A stretch of DNA of 64,000 bases, from positions 126,085,894 to 126,149,893 of the forward strand of contig OX336388.2 of the NCBI GenBank assembly GCA_946902985.2, written 5' to 3'. The DNA comes from Meconema thalassinum. Lineage: Eukaryota > Arthropoda > Insecta > Orthoptera > Tettigoniidae. The notes below the pieces were generated by a model, which did not search any database, was not told where the DNA came from, and was given only the letters and a program-made list of their open reading frames with translations. This document shows, one piece after another, positions 18,001 through 27,929 of the stretch. The translations under genes were made by a program, and so were the position numbers. Each line of letters opens with the position of its first letter. The stretch's first letter is position 1.

Positions 18001-20068
18001 TTAGAGCGTTCTTACGGTTTGAGGGTAAGACCAGATCTTCTTTCTTCGGTAGGGATACTACCCTCCGCCCGTCTTGTAAGTGAAACGAATCGTGGAATTC
18101 TTGAAGAATAGTGGCATCTTTCGTTGTGAGGGTCCTTTTCTGATCTTCCCTTATTCCTAGGGACTCTAGATCCCAAAATCGTCGCATATCATCGTCCTCG
18201 ACAGATGGGTCATTAGCAGTATGAATGTGGTGCACGTTGACGCTGTTGACAGTAATTCCTGACCTATTTCCACTCAGAATCCATCCAAATCTAGAAGGAA
18301 GCAGTACTAACGTGTCTGAGAGGCGTATTGGCTTGTCGTCAAGTATCACCTTCCAATAATGGTCTCCACCTATTAGAAGTTCTATAGGAAGTTCATTGTT
18401 GTCATCCTTGGGATCAGAAAGTCTCAATTTTCGTAAGCGTGACAGGGACTGGACGTCGAGTGGAACAGTCGGATGTGGCGAGTAAACGTTGTCACTCTCA
18501 AATGCAGAAATACGCAGAGCAGCCTCCGTGCATAGTCCACTGATGTTGAGGTCAATGAGTCTGCGAGCTGAAGATGTGTGACGAGATGACTCAAATCCGG
18601 TAACTGTCAAATCCTTGTGTCCCACGATATTCAGTTGAAGCTGATCTACCAGACTTCGGCTTACGAAGGTTGATTGACTGCCAGCATCCAATATGCATCG
18701 TGTACGTTTTCTCAGTCCGGTGGGCCCTGTGATCCAAATATTCGCCGTTTGAAGATAAGTGAACTGCGGCATAGTAACGTCAATCTTCCCCACGGATAAT
18801 GATGCGGGCTGTTCTCCGGTGCAGATGGAAATGTGATGATTCTTTTTGCACTTTGCGCATGATACCTTACTCTTCTTCATGCAGGTCTTCACACTGTGAC
18901 CTTTATTGAGGCACAAGAAGCATCGGTTGGCAGTTTTTAACTTTTCAATCCGCTCAGCTACATTGCGGATCTTCACACAGTTTTGGGCCCAGTGGCCTTG
19001 AGTCTCACAGAACACACAGAATTCGGAATACACTTTCTTTGTGTTCATGCCCGTCCGTTTTGACTTTGTGTTCACATGGAGTGTCGCGGCAGTGCCTGAG
19101 AAGGATTCGAGTGAAGTGATATCTCCTCTGATCTTCTGTGTGATCACAGCGCCCTCTACCTCCTCGTTCAGGAACTCCATCAACTTGGTAATGTGACTCT
19201 CGGGAATGCTCTCTCGTTTGGAATAAATTATCCAACGGCGGACAATACCTTGAGGGAATGCTCGGAGAATTTTAGGGCATAACATCCGCCCGTAATTATC
19301 TACATTTTCCCCTAAGGCCCGTAAGGCTTGTACGCGTCTATTGCATTCTATGTACATGGCATTTAGATTAGAAGGAGTATCGTCTGAAATTGGTTGTAAG
19401 GCTTCGAGATAGTCAAGATGGGCCTGAATTATGCGGTCAGTGTTTCCGTAGCGAGATATTAATATCCGTTTAGTTTCTTCATAAGCATCAGCCGTTATCG
19501 GTATTCCATCAACTAGATTCTTCGGCTCACCCTCCAGATATCCACGGAGATAGACGTGCTTGTCAATGTGAGCGAGAGATTGACTGTTGTCAACAGAAGA
19601 CTGGAATTGCTCCCAAAAACGTGCCCAATTCTCAATGTCACCTGCGAATTTGTCTAATTTTACGGCAGGTAGCTTCACTGTGTGCGTGACGGGTGTTGGG
19701 ACTGGAGATCCTGGCGTTGGTTGCATACTCATTCCGGCGACCGATGTTGTCAAACTGGAGAGTGACTTAGATTTATTCTCGGCGTGTGATGCTTTCAGAA
19801 TCGCTCTCTTCGCGATGTCGATGCATTCCTCACATTTTTCGACATCGGCCTCGTATTCTGCGTCGGTCAAACATTCCTGTATACTATCGTCCAGAACTGT
19901 GAGATGATCTAAAGCTTCTTGGAGTCTAATGCGATTATATTCGTATTCCGAGATGTCGCCGACCGTAGCACTATTTATTATCGTACTGAATTTAGTTATA
20001 GTTGCTCGTTCCGTCTTCCGCTTTCTTTTCAAAAACGCTAGTTTACTCTTAACACTCTCGTCTTGCAT
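15044..20068 (-). CDS. BEL/Pao Gag-Pol polyprotein (1674 aa to an in-frame stop)
   Basis: Domains by residue: Gag-like region with DUF1759-type segment (135-310); three zinc knuckles (CVFCETQGHWAQNC at 351, CFLCLNKGHSVKTC at 383, CAKCKKNHHISIC at 404); aspartic protease DAGSQS (461); RT about 680-930 with FMDD at 884; RNase H with D1059, E1102, D1132; integrase with HH-CC finger (H1365/1366, C1397, C1400) and D1432, D1494, E1544; then a DUF5641-like tail. The frame stops with TGA at 15046-15044 (after QDDMRP), yet stays open in the same phase to a second stop at 14884-14882. So the tail has been cut by a point change, probably in a CpG Arg codon. Everything else looks intact. It acts in cytoplasmic particles to reverse-transcribe and integrate the element. 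Confidence 0.95.
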   Translation of the reverse strand: MQDESVKSKLAFLKRKRKTERATITKFSTIINSATVGDISEYEYNRIRLQEALDHLTVLDDSIQECLTDAEYEADVEKCEECIDIAKRAILKASHAENKSKSLSSLTTSVAGMSMQPTPGSPVPTPVTHTVKLPAVKLDKFAGDIENWARFWEQFQSSVDNSQSLAHIDKHVYLRGYLEGEPKNLVDGIPITADAYEETKRILISRYGNTDRIIQAHLDYLEALQPISDDTPSNLNAMYIECNRRVQALRALGENVDNYGRMLCPKILRAFPQGIVRRWIIYSKRESIPESHITKLMEFLNEEVEGAVITQKIRGDITSLESFSGTAATLHVNTKSKRTGMNTKKVYSEFCVFCETQGHWAQNCVKIRNVAERIEKLKTANRCFLCLNKGHSVKTCMKKSKVSCAKCKKNHHISICTGEQPASLSVGKIDVTMPQFTYLQTANIWITGPTGLRKRTRCILDAGSQSTFVSRSLVDQLQLNIVGHKDLTVTGFESSRHTSSARRLIDLNISGLCTEAALRISAFESDNVYSPHPTVPLDVQSLSRLRKLRLSDPKDDNNELPIELLIGGDHYWKVILDDKPIRLSDTLVLLPSRFGWILSGNRSGITVNSVNVHHIHTANDPSVEDDDMRRFWDLESLGIREDQKRTLTTKDATILQEFHDSFHLQDGRRVVSLPKKEDLVLPSNRKNALNRFHTLQRKLAVNAQYKEMYHAQMMDYVNMGHVQLIATEETTNDVYYLPHHAIKKERNGTEKWRIVFDASSHERDAPSLNDVLETGPNLLPEILPTLIRFRTYRKAIVGDGTQAFLQLCLDTEDRDLTRFFWFNVEKDELGKWQARDDTAVYRFTRLPFGLASSPFLLSATLRELATRFKDQFPSAAALMDQSTFMDDFVAGAEDDNRVITLYYEVTGLLRQIRMPMAKWATNSGPLEGIWRAEGRETKRETGVLGVRWDTESDSLLFDHTDITDNLSQDPGTKRKLLKTTAKFYDPLGLLSPVSIVGKVLFQDTWCRGIAWDEILPHDIALRWQLWITSLTDLASVVIPRWIGLSRTTSETSHVHVFCDASERAYGAALYIRTSTDVNTYIHLVCTKNRLSPVKKVTLPRLELLAILVGCRLLRYFCQATDFNVTTSTLWSDSMVALGWIKSDANRWKTFISNRVTEIQGILSQAQCRYCPSQDNPADLLSRGISSKALQSSSLWWHGPVWLADHPSSWPHSSVPNATLPETRKTHQQTLNVITTEPLIIASRFSSYWKILHIMGWILRFLNNIRQSEKNSGNLTARELEASRLCWIRTVQRECFSEEYDALTKERNLSGKSRIARYNPFLQDGLIRLGGRLHHADLPTQQKHPIVLDGAHHFTKLLILQTHIRLHHLGVRIVLSVLREEFWILKARQAVKKVIHTCLPCKIARSQQGNEIEAPLPPERVRLTTPFAVTGVDFAGLLLVKVGNLVQKSYIVLFACATTRALHLELALDMTTETFLMALRRFAGRRGLPNTIYSDNARTFQAAHKEMTQLSQVLTDPRTSQHFAHNGVQWKFIAPRAAWWGGWWERMVGTTKRCLRKVLGKALISEDTLRTLLVEVEAAINSRPIIQDGSETLTPSHFLTGARLTTLPNVSEPTTRIDLRKERRLGEKMQEDFLKRWRNEYLLDLRSYHEVRRPNGQTKECRVGDIVLLQDDMRP

Positions 20069-20538
20069 CTTGAAGAATGGGTGACGAAATAAATAAATAA
20101 ATAATTAGTACCGTGCTGCGACAAGTGAAGGTGATTGTCTGATGTCAGCGCATGCGTGAGATCGTCTTGTAGTGTCCGTGATGGCTACGAGGTATTTAGT
20201 TTAGTATCTACCGCAAGATGGCAGCACTTGCTCGTCTATCATTCGTGAATTCCGTTACGTGGTGTAAAGTAATTATATTACAATTCGTGCACTGTTTAGT
20301 CGTAGTAGTAACTTTTGCAATAATATTAATAACTGAAATATCACGTTAGTATGTGGCGCATGTAGAAGTTCCAGAATCTTCTTACCTCGTAATCCGGCGT
20401 GGCGTGGCGTGGCTGCATGTACAAAACGTGATTGCTGTTTGTAGTGATAGCATCACCAGTTTACTTTGTACACAAGTAAAACACAATTGCCCGTATTCTA
20501 ATGCACATTTCTACGTAATCTAAAGTTTTCGGCACCAA

Positions 20539-20720
20539 TGTTGGGATTCGTATAATGGATAAATAGTGATCGTGAAACACGGACGTCTTACTTAGCAGCC
20601 ATCTTTTATTACACTAACTTATATCAAAGAGCTTCAAACATAAAGAATAAATACAAGAAATAAACCAAAGTAGAAATACATGAAATAAGCCAAAGATGTC
20701 CATCTTCTCAGTCCTCCACA
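20539..20720 (-). repeat. 5' LTR of the BEL/Pao element
   Basis: 182 bp, by eye identical to 14713-14894. Just inside it, the primer-binding site begins at 20537. The region to 20069 is a short leader before the ATG at 20068. Confidence 0.93.
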
Positions 20721-20762
20721 CTCATAAGCCTATTTTTTCAAAATTGAAAATAGGCTAAAAAA
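20721..20762 (+). repeat. YY1-motif repeat, copy 1, distal end
   Basis: CTCATAAGCCTATTTTTTC and a hairpin (AGCCTATTTT..AAAATAGGCT) match the end of copy 2 (43263-43303), showing that the repeat continues after the BEL/Pao insertion. Confidence 0.85.
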
Positions 20763-20765
20763 CCA

Positions 20766-21253
20766 GGAAGGCGTGGACGACAGAGAGAAAGGTGCAACAT
20801 CGATTGCGAATGAAAGAGTACTGGGCCAACATTAAAATGCAGAAGGCACAATTGACATGACGTGATCCTTAGCTGGCCGTACCGAATGAAGAAGATTATA
20901 CACATGTAACACATTGCTGGTACATCACAACATAAATATACTGGCTAAGGGAACCAAAGTAGAGTTACTGAAACAACCACTTCTAAGCTGGAAAGTCGAA
21001 ATTTCTATCCTGAACTTCCGGACGATTCGGGTTGTTTTTTATCCTCTTCAGACCCAGGACAAAATTTGTGGCTAAGATTTTCTGTTTCTGACTTTCTTTC
21101 TTATTAAATAATGGCAAAAATACGAGAAACAGAAGAGGTTTCAGGATAGACCACCCTGTAAGAAAGCCGGCACCATCTGGACAAAAGAGAGAAAGGAGAA
21201 AGATAGCCCGAGTATGCGCAAATATTGGGCAAACATCAAGTCCCTCGCCAATG
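20766..21253. other. Gene-free stretch with repeat-tail fragments
   Basis: No gene seen. Two segments (about 20775-20850 and 21165-21245) resemble each other and 7285-7350 (GAGAGAAAGG..., ...TACTGGGCCAACAT / ATATTGGGCAAACAT), suggesting LINE or SINE tails of one family. Confidence 0.4.
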
Positions 21254-21958
21254 AAGAAAAGAAGAAGAAGAAGAAGAACAACAACAACAACAACAACAAT
21301 GAGAACAAGAACAAGAATAACAACAAGATGAACAAGAAGAACAAGGACGAAAGGAACAAGAATAACAACAAGATGAACAAGAAGAACAAGGACGAAAGGA
21401 ACAAGAATAACAACAAAAAGAAGAAGAATAAGAAGAACGAGAATAACAAAAAGAAGAAGAACAAGAAGAACAAGAACGAGAAGAACAAGAACGAGAAGAA
21501 CAAGAATAACAAGAATAACAACAAGAAGAAGAAGAAGAACAAGAACGAGAAGAAGAACAAGAACGAGAAGAACAAGAATAACAAGAATAACAACAAGAAG
21601 AACAAGAATAAGAACAAGAACAAGAAGAAGAACAAGAATAAGGAAGGAAGCTTGTAGTTTAACGTGACCGTTAATCTCGCGATCATAAGCCACGGGACCT
21701 CCTCTTTACGTGGAATCCGAACCACAGGACATGGCATTTCACTTCGAAAAACAAGAATTATTATTATTATTGTTATTATTATTATTATTGTTCTTATTCT
21801 TCTTGTTCTTATTCTTCTTGTGCTTCTTCTTGTTCTTCTTCTTTTTGTTCTTATTGTTATTCAAGAATAACAACAAGAACAAGAATAACAACAAGAAGTA
21901 CAAAAAGAAGAAGAATAAGAACAATAATAATAATAAGAACAATAATAATAATAATAAG
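21254..21958. repeat. Long AAC/AAG and ATT microsatellites
   Basis: 21254-21650 is a run of AAGAAC, AACAAC and AATAAC units. After a unique 100-bp spacer, 21752-21958 is TTATTATT/TTCTTG followed by its reversed complement, so the second part can fold back. The spacer element (CGTGACCGTTAATCTCGCGA) recurs near 60290. Long Asn/Lys or Leu/Phe frames here are repeat artefacts. Confidence 0.95.
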
Positions 21959-21963
21959 GGTTG

Positions 21964-22109
21964 AGGACAAGAACTGTAGGGGTAGACCAAGGTTAGAATA
22001 TCTTAAACAGATTGCCTCGGATGTAGGGTGTGGTAGCTATGTAGAGATGAAACGATTAGCGCAGGACAGGGAGCCATGGAGAGCTGCATCAAACCAGTCA
22101 AAAGACTGA
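21964..22109 (+). pseudogene. LINE ORF2 C-terminal tail
   Basis: A 48-codon open piece ending at the TGA 22107-22109 reads GRPRLEYLKQIASDVG..SYVEMKRLAQDREPWR, the standard terminus of many L2/RTE-like ORF2 proteins. A CAA/AAG simple-repeat tail follows. It is a very short 5'-truncated copy. Confidence 0.75.
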
Positions 22110-22212
22110 AGACTCAAACAACAACAATAAGAAGAAGAAGTAGAAAAAGAATGATAGCAAGAATCACACATATTTTAAGACACAGGATATGTTTTAAAAT
22201 AATAAAATTACT

Positions 22213-22400
22213 CACCACAGTTGCCGACCGAGATAGTTACAAGTGCCAAGTTGCGGCCTGACTATCTACGGACTGGGTTTGAATCCCTCAGTCAGACATT
22301 TATGAAATGGTTTTCCATGGATTGTCGATTTCATATCCAGTTGAAACTGGGTCGGTTCCTTCTAGCAGGCCAAATTCGTGCTTAGTTTAATTCATCTCCA
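22213..22400 (+). repeat. tRNA-like SINE copy
   Basis: Box A-like GACCGAGATAGTTACAAG and box B GGGTTTGAATCCCTC are about 50 bp apart, followed by a non-tRNA body. No closing 3' acceptor stem, so not a tRNA gene. TSD not resolved. Confidence 0.55.
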
Positions 22401-23303
22401 CTCATTTCTATCTCTCAATAACACTCTGATAAGCGATTTAACCATCCGAGGGCAGTGAAACATGGTACGGTGAATGTTTATACACACTGACATCTAATTT
22501 CGTTCAATTGTTAACATAACCTCAAGATGGCGGCTGTGGGAAATTTTGAAATTATTTTCTTATTTCTTGTGTCCTAATTATGCGATCGGAGTCAACATTT
22601 GTATAATGAACCTGTGCAATAATCGTACATAACTCTAGAGCCTATTATGTAAAAATCAAACATGGCGACCATCCGAAATATTTAGACGGTTCTCAATATC
22701 TACTAATCAATCAAATTGAAATTTTGTGTGTTGATAGAGCATATGAACATAAGTTCACCTATGGAACTTTCAAAAACATGGTGAGCACAAATCCAACATG
22801 GTGGCGACGCGAAATTTAAATATTTAAATTGACATTTCTCGCGATTATACCATCCGAGCGCAGTGAAACTTGGTACTGTAAATGCTAATACACATTTATT
22901 CCACCGACATCTAATTATATAGTCTATATATTGCAATTGTTTTCATAACCACAAGATGGCGGCTGTGCGAAATTTTAAAATCTCGTTTTTATTTTTTGTG
23001 TCCTAATCGTGCGATTGAAGTTTGAATAATATACCTACGCAATAATCTTTATGTAATAGTACATAACTGTATGGCCTACATATATAAGGTGCGTTCAAAA
23101 AGTAACGAGCCGGAGGCTGGAATGGGCAAACCGATGACTACATCGGCTAATCGTGGCGTGTGTAACGAGGTGTGGTTCCGACCAGAGCGTGGAAGGTCAC
23201 TGCCAGTCGCTAGAGGGCACGCGTGCACGTCACGTGTCGACACAAAGCGAGCAGCAGCATGCATCAATCGTCCAACGCTGCCAGTCGCATTGCAAACAGT
23301 GAC

Positions 23304-23561
23304 ATGGAGGCGTCAACTGAAGAGCAAAGAGGTGTTGTTCGGTTTCTGACAGCGGAAGGAGTGGGAGAAACGGACATTAATCGCCGAATGTCACAAGTGT
23401 ACGGCGAACACTGCATGTCCCTTGCAAGGGTCAAGGCGTGGCACAAGCGCTTCAGGGAAGGACGGGTGTCGTTAGCCGATGATGCCCGGTCTGGGGCACC
23501 CCCCTGCATTACTGATGACAACGTCCAGCTGGTTGATGCACTCATTACCCAGGACCACTGA
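23304..23561 (+). pseudogene. Mariner transposase N-terminal (HTH) fragment
   Basis: From ATG 23304: RFLTAEGVGETDINRRM..VYGEHCMS then VKAWHKRFREGRVSLADD and ARSGAPPCIT. This is the paired HTH DNA-binding part of mariner (SETMAR-like) transposases, which recognises the inverted ends. It stops at 23559-23561, short of the catalytic domain. Confidence 0.85.
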
Positions 23562-23637
23562 GTGACAGTGAACGCCATAGCTGCTGTGGTCGCTCCACGA
23601 CAATGCACGACCTCATACGGGCAACACAGTCGCGGCA

Positions 23638-23890
23638 CTCCTGCAGAAATTCAAATGGGAGGTTCTCTGCCATCCTCCATACAGTCCAGACCTCTCTCCC
23701 TGTGATTACGCCATGTTTGGTCCCCTGAAAAGGGCTCTGCGCGACCAAAGATTCACCTCGGACGAGGACGTCCAGCTGTACGTGTGGAAATGGTTCACAT
23801 CGCAGCCCAGGGAATTTTATGAGACAGCCATTCACCGCCTCGTGTCACAGTGGGACAAGTGCCTCAACAGCCAGGGCCAATACTTCTATC
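23638..23890 (+). pseudogene. Mariner transposase C-terminal fragment
   Basis: Reads HPPYSPDLSPCDYAMFGPLK, the block with the last catalytic Asp of the D,D34D triad (SPCDY), followed by RRFTSDEDV-like residues (RDQRFTSDEDVQLYVWKWF). It is one frame off the N-terminal piece, and the first two catalytic Asp are absent, so inactive. Confidence 0.85.
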
Positions 23891-24189
23891 ATACAGGTAC
23901 TGGTTCCGGCACGTTACATTTTGAACGCACCTTATATAAAAATCCTACAAATGTGACCATCCGAAATATTTAGACGGTTCTCAATATCTACAAATCTATT
24001 ACAGCACCCAATCTGACATTTTGTATGTTGATAGAGGCTATTAGCATAAATAGGGTATATGAAAATAGGCTATTTATTTCTGCACGGAACTACTTGTTCT
24101 TTTTGCTTTCAGATTTGAATACGAGAAATATTTTTTCATAATTAAGATGTAAGGACGTCCATTTCAAAATAGTGTTTTTTTATATTGTC

Positions 24190-25290
24190 ACTAGCAACCC
24201 ACCCCGGCTTCACCCGGGAACAGTTATGAATGCATTACGTGATAAGCGTTTTCTTTTTCGATGTCAATGAACTACGACCTATATCCGTTTTACGTCTCGG
24301 CATGTTGGGTTAAAATCACTGATCGGACTATTAATTATATTATCATGGGGATAGCATGTGCAACGAATTCTTGTCAGACGCAATTTAAGAATGGCGAGGT
24401 TCCTGAAACCCAAATCCCCCTTCCGTCCAATCTTAACTTGACTGAGTATTTTGCGGAACGAAAAGTTCACAGGCAAAATGAAGAAAAGCCGAGTTGCACT
24501 TCCAGGGAAACTTCAAACAGAACCACTACTCTCTGAAGTCTTAACTCAACACGACTCGGCAGTTTGCTGCTGGCTGTATCTGGTGTAATAGGCTCGCCCG
24601 CTAACTAGGCTATAACTGGGCTGATAAGCTCGCCCCTAGCTAGCTCGTAAACTGTCGCCTCAGTAATTGAATGGAGATTGTTGGAAGAAATGAAAACGTA
24701 AAAACACTTATAGTGGGCTCTCGCGGACGTTTTTGTAGAGCTTTTCATGCTGAACAATTCTTACACTCATATACAATAACCCCTGACACTACAGCCCGTG
24801 AAGGATCTAGGCCTACCAAGCGACCGCTGCCCATCCATTTGGCCTGCAGATATTGGGGTGACGCGTGATCAGCGCATCGGGTCCCCTCGGCCGTTAAACT
24901 TGGTTTTCGTGATCGGGTCTTACACTCATGTAGCCTATATTGATATTTTTACCGGTTTGCCCAGCGTAAGCTTAAAAAGCGCATGGATGCCAGGTTTTAT
25001 TTTCTCGAAAATTTCACTAAAATCGTTACTGATTGGATTCCTTTGATCATAAATAAATTATTTCCTACAGAAACCTTCCTCGAGACATCCTTTACAGAAT
25101 GGTGAAAACCTCATCAAAATCCATCCAGTGGTTCTCGAGATTACCCGTGACATCCAAGAATCGAGGATTTTGTTTTATACAAGTAGAGATTCTTTTCATA
25201 AAATACAGATGAAGTGTTACGCTTAGCAAACAAGCTGAATAAGGCCCCAATGAACAGCCGAAAACGTGCTTCAATAAAGTAGAAAACATA
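24190..25290. other. Repeat-like stretch without a gene
   Basis: It opens with CTAGCAACCCACCCCGGCTT (a GC hairpin, CCCCGG..CCGGG) and closes near TTTTATACAAGTAGAGAT, boundaries reminiscent of short non-autonomous elements. No domain is readable inside and no ORF is convincing. Confidence 0.35.
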
Positions 25291-25301
25291 TTGAGTGTTA
25301 G

Positions 25302-26225
25302 CAGGTGTCAAACAATTTAATCCATCTAAGACACAAGTATGCGTCTTCCACTTAAGGAACAGGGAAGCTCATCGTGAGTTACGCATAGAATGGTCAGGTA
25401 TCCGATTGCAGCATTGTCACACCCCTAAATACTTGGGAGTAACCCTTGATAGAGCTCTTACATTCAAAACCCACTGTAAGAATAACAAAATGAAAATCTC
25501 CACAAGTCAACAACCTGATTCGCAAACTAGTAGGGACACAATGGGGCTCACATCCAGAGACTATTCGCACTTTTGCAATGGCATTGTGTTTTTCTTCTGC
25601 TGAATTTGCTTCCCCAGTTTGGTACAGGTCATCTCATGCCAGACAGGTAGATACAGCTCTGAACGAAACCTGCAGGTTGATAACAGGTTGCTTAAAACCT
25701 ACCCCAACAGATAAGCTCTACTACCTGGCTGGAATAGCACCACCTTCTGTACGCTGAGAGGTGGCTGCCAACAGGAAGAGCCTGAGAGTGGAAGAGAACA
25801 GCGCCCACCCTCTGCATGGATATAATCTTCCTCAGCAACGGCTGAGGACCCGAAAGAGCTTCCTGAGGACATCTGAGATGCTTACCCTCTCACCGGAGAA
25901 GGCAAGGCTGGATATATGGAAGAAGTCGACCCCTCAGCCCTGCGGATGGATGCCAGTAGCTGAAGAACTACCACCCGGACACAATGAAAGCTGGTTGGTG
26001 TGGAAATCCCTAAACAGGTTACGATCAGGAGTTGGAAGATCCCGAGACAATCTGAGGACATGGGGCCTCAGTACATGTGACACGTCTTGCGAATGTGGAC
26101 AAGAACAAATCACAAGACACATGCTTCATTGCCCTCTGTGCCCTTCATCTTGTGCAGAGGAAGATCTCCTGTTAGCCACTCCGAGCGCCTTGGATGTTGC
26201 TCAGTATTGGGCACGTGTTATATAA
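25302..26225 (+). pseudogene. 5'-truncated Jockey-like LINE ORF2 with 3' UTR
   Basis: Starts inside RT (NPSKTQVCVFHLRN, TPKYLGVTLDRALTFKTH), shifts frame near 25500 and 25560 (FSSAEFASPVWYRSS, LNETCRLITGCLKPTPTDKL), has a stop at 25758, then continues open from 25761 to the stop at 26223-26225. The last part holds the Cys/His terminal knuckle (CDTSCECGQEQITRHMLHC). An A-rich tail (AAATAAATAAG) follows near 26290. 5' truncation plus frame breaks show a dead copy; it is related to the fragment at 6280-6695. Confidence 0.85.
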
Positions 26226-26299
26226 TTAGACAGTTTTACCCTCTTATGTACCTGTATAGCAACTGTACATTTGTATGTTTCCGACACGACAAATAAATA

Positions 26300-26930
26300 A
26301 GATAACGAAGTTAATACGTAGAACTAATGCATTATCCAAAATGGATAATGGTTTTACCTCATATTCGTTATTAAATACACAAATAGCTTACCTGTGCAGA
26401 AAAAATGATGAACAGACACATGCTATGGAAACTTGAGGTAAATGACATCTTCCCATTTATCATTGACACATTGTAAGAGCGATCCTTAAAACAGTACTAC
26501 TGTACCACCGCTCATAACATATCTTGCACTTAAGGTCAGACAGGATGGGAAGTGACGAAACTACTCATATTTTTGTGAAAGGCACGTCTTTGTGGGCAAT
26601 GACTAGTCATCAGATTCAGAAAGGAAGGATGTACACTCTTGTTCAAGGTGTGAGGATGTTTCTTGTTTACAATTATGGCGTAAAGACTTTGTTGACTGAA
26701 TTAGCAGAAGGAAGAAGACTCACGTAGCTGTCTTGAGTCATCGTTAGACCTCGGAAGTTCATGTAATACTGTTGGAGGCTGACCAGTGGCGTAACTACGG
26801 GGCGTGATTAGGGGGATACATCCCCCCCCCCCTCAGCCCGCCCACTCCCCCCTGCTCCCCCCCCCCCTCCCCCAGAGCTAAATAAAGTAAGACATTTGTT
26901 GAAGTATTTAATTTTGCTATATTGGCTTTC
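26300..26930. other. Gene-free stretch with a poly-C tract
   Basis: No convincing gene. 26819-26874 is strongly C-rich. Just before it, CAGTGGCGTAACTACGGGG looks like the terminus of a hAT-type element but no partner end was found. Confidence 0.35.
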
Positions 26931-26937
26931 ACGGCCA

Positions 26938-27145
26938 GTGAATTAATACTGAGCAATTTATTTTCTTGGTTTATGCCGTGTGTTGGTGTCCTAGGGGAAA
27001 CCCCACACAATACTCGGCACAAACCTAGAAAAATGACAGTTTTAATTCACTTGCCGTGAAAGCCAATAGGGAGGTATGGCTGCTTGAGCCTTTAGCTCTC
27101 GCAGTGAAGAGGCACAGGTGTGCTTCATAAGAAGATAGGTAGCGC
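26938..27145 (+). repeat. Dispersed repeat U, copy 1
   Basis: Shares long blocks with 30195-30505: GTGTCCTAGGGGAAACCCCA, CACAATACTCGGCACAAACC, TATGGCTGCTTGAGC, CTTCATAAGAAG.TAGGTAGCG. It may be part of an LTR or PLE-like element; I cannot assign it. Confidence 0.55.
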
Positions 27146-27435
27146 CAGGGGGGTGCCAATGCGGGTGGTCCTCTGCCTAGCCGCTCTTGGGTCACGTGAA
27201 GCCGTGACGTAGGTAGTATGGCAAGTGTCGTGGTAGATACAAGCTAGCCACAGTGAATGTCAGTAGCCGTAGCGAAACAAGTGCTTTATTTCTTGTGTGT
27301 GACCTTTGTCTTGTTCCTAGTTTCATTTACGTGTTTTACAGGTGGTATATTGTGTATTGAATGTACTCCCCTTCAGTATGTACAATCGTCTGTGCACTAG
27401 TTGAAGCAGAATAAACTCATGTACGTTCCCTTACA

Positions 27436-27775
27436 ATGGAATGTGCTATTGCCAAATGCCGGAACTATTAGAGGAAATCAAAGGACAACATTGATATTGT
27501 GTATAATTGCTTCCCAAGAGATACAACTCTTGTGAAAGCATGGCTGGCAAAATGTAAACGAGGGGATAAAGTAAATATATCCTAGTCAATGCAAACGTTT
27601 GCTCCGTCCATTTTACGAGCGATTTTTACTATTGTGATTTAGAGTATGAATTATTGGGCCTGCCACTAAGGAATAAAAGACGTCTCACGACGGATGCTGT
27701 GCCATCTCTTCATCTTCCCTTCGCCAGTGTTCAAGAGCCCTACTCGGACATTAAGAACAGCCCTGATAATTAGAA
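27436..27775 (+). pseudogene. THAP-domain N-terminus of a P-like transposase
   Basis: From ATG 27436 one frame reads MECAIAKCRNY, a stop, then FPRDTTLVKAWLAKCKRGDK; after a frame shift near 27580, NANVCSVHFTSDFYYCDLEY and LTTDAVPSLHLP. This gives the C2CH zinc ligands (CAIAKC ... VCSVHF), the invariant Pro/Trp-type core and the AVPS motif of a THAP DNA-binding domain, in order and with normal spacing. One nonsense codon and one frame shift make it dead. With the matching C-terminus at 29680-29873 it is best explained as a decayed P/THAP9-like transposon rather than a host THAP gene. Confidence 0.72.
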
Positions 27776-27929
27776 TGACGGGTCTCCACCGCTCTTTCAG
27801 ATAAGAATAAAAATGAAGATTAGCATGCAAATCTTTTCAACTCCTGAGCGTGTAGTGTAGGTCGTTATTTCTCAAGTCAGTATATAGGCTACATATTATT
27901 CTACGAGTTCTGAAATCAGTGGCGTAGCA

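Larger units (their letters stand above)
14713..20720 (-). mobile_element. BEL/Pao LTR retrotransposon, near-intact, TSD CTCAT
   Basis: Two 182-bp LTRs (TG...CA) flank a single long reading frame. The 5-bp duplication CTCAT sits directly outside both LTRs (14708-14712 and 20721-20725). On the minus strand the primer-binding site TGGTGCCGAAAAC follows the 5' LTR (20537 downwards), and a polypurine tract GGTGGGGAGGA precedes the 3' LTR (14905-14895). The LTRs look identical base for base, so insertion is recent. It entered the YY1-motif repeat. Confidence 0.95.
23086..23933 (+). mobile_element. Internally deleted mariner transposon
   Basis: Inverted ends: AAGGTGCGTTCAAAAAGTAA left and, reversed, AAGGTGCGTTCAAAATGTAA right, then CG.GCCGGA. 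Flanks are TATATA on both sides, consistent with TA targeting. Inside are an N-terminal transposase piece (23304-23561) and a C-terminal piece (23638-23890) in different frames; the middle with the first catalytic aspartates is missing. Length is 848 bp against about 1.3 kb for complete mariners. Confidence 0.88.
22425..24108 (-). repeat. YY1/PHO-motif repeat, copy 4 (reversed, split by mariner)
   Basis: Reversed copy: CAAGATGGCGGCTGTG at about 22523 and 22954, CATGGCGACCATCCGAAATA near 22660, ending at CGGAACTACTTGTTC near 24108. The mariner element 23086-23933 splits it. The left part of the repeat is missing relative to copies 1 and 2. Confidence 0.85.

Noticed and set aside
20983..21737. 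Poly-Leu/Val/Phe and poly-Asn/Lys open frames up to 236 codons
   Set aside because: Simple-repeat translation only.
27436..27775. Functional host THAP gene
   Set aside because: There is a stop codon within the zinc-binding loop and a frame shift inside the domain; the nearby THAP9-like C-terminus favours a dead transposon.
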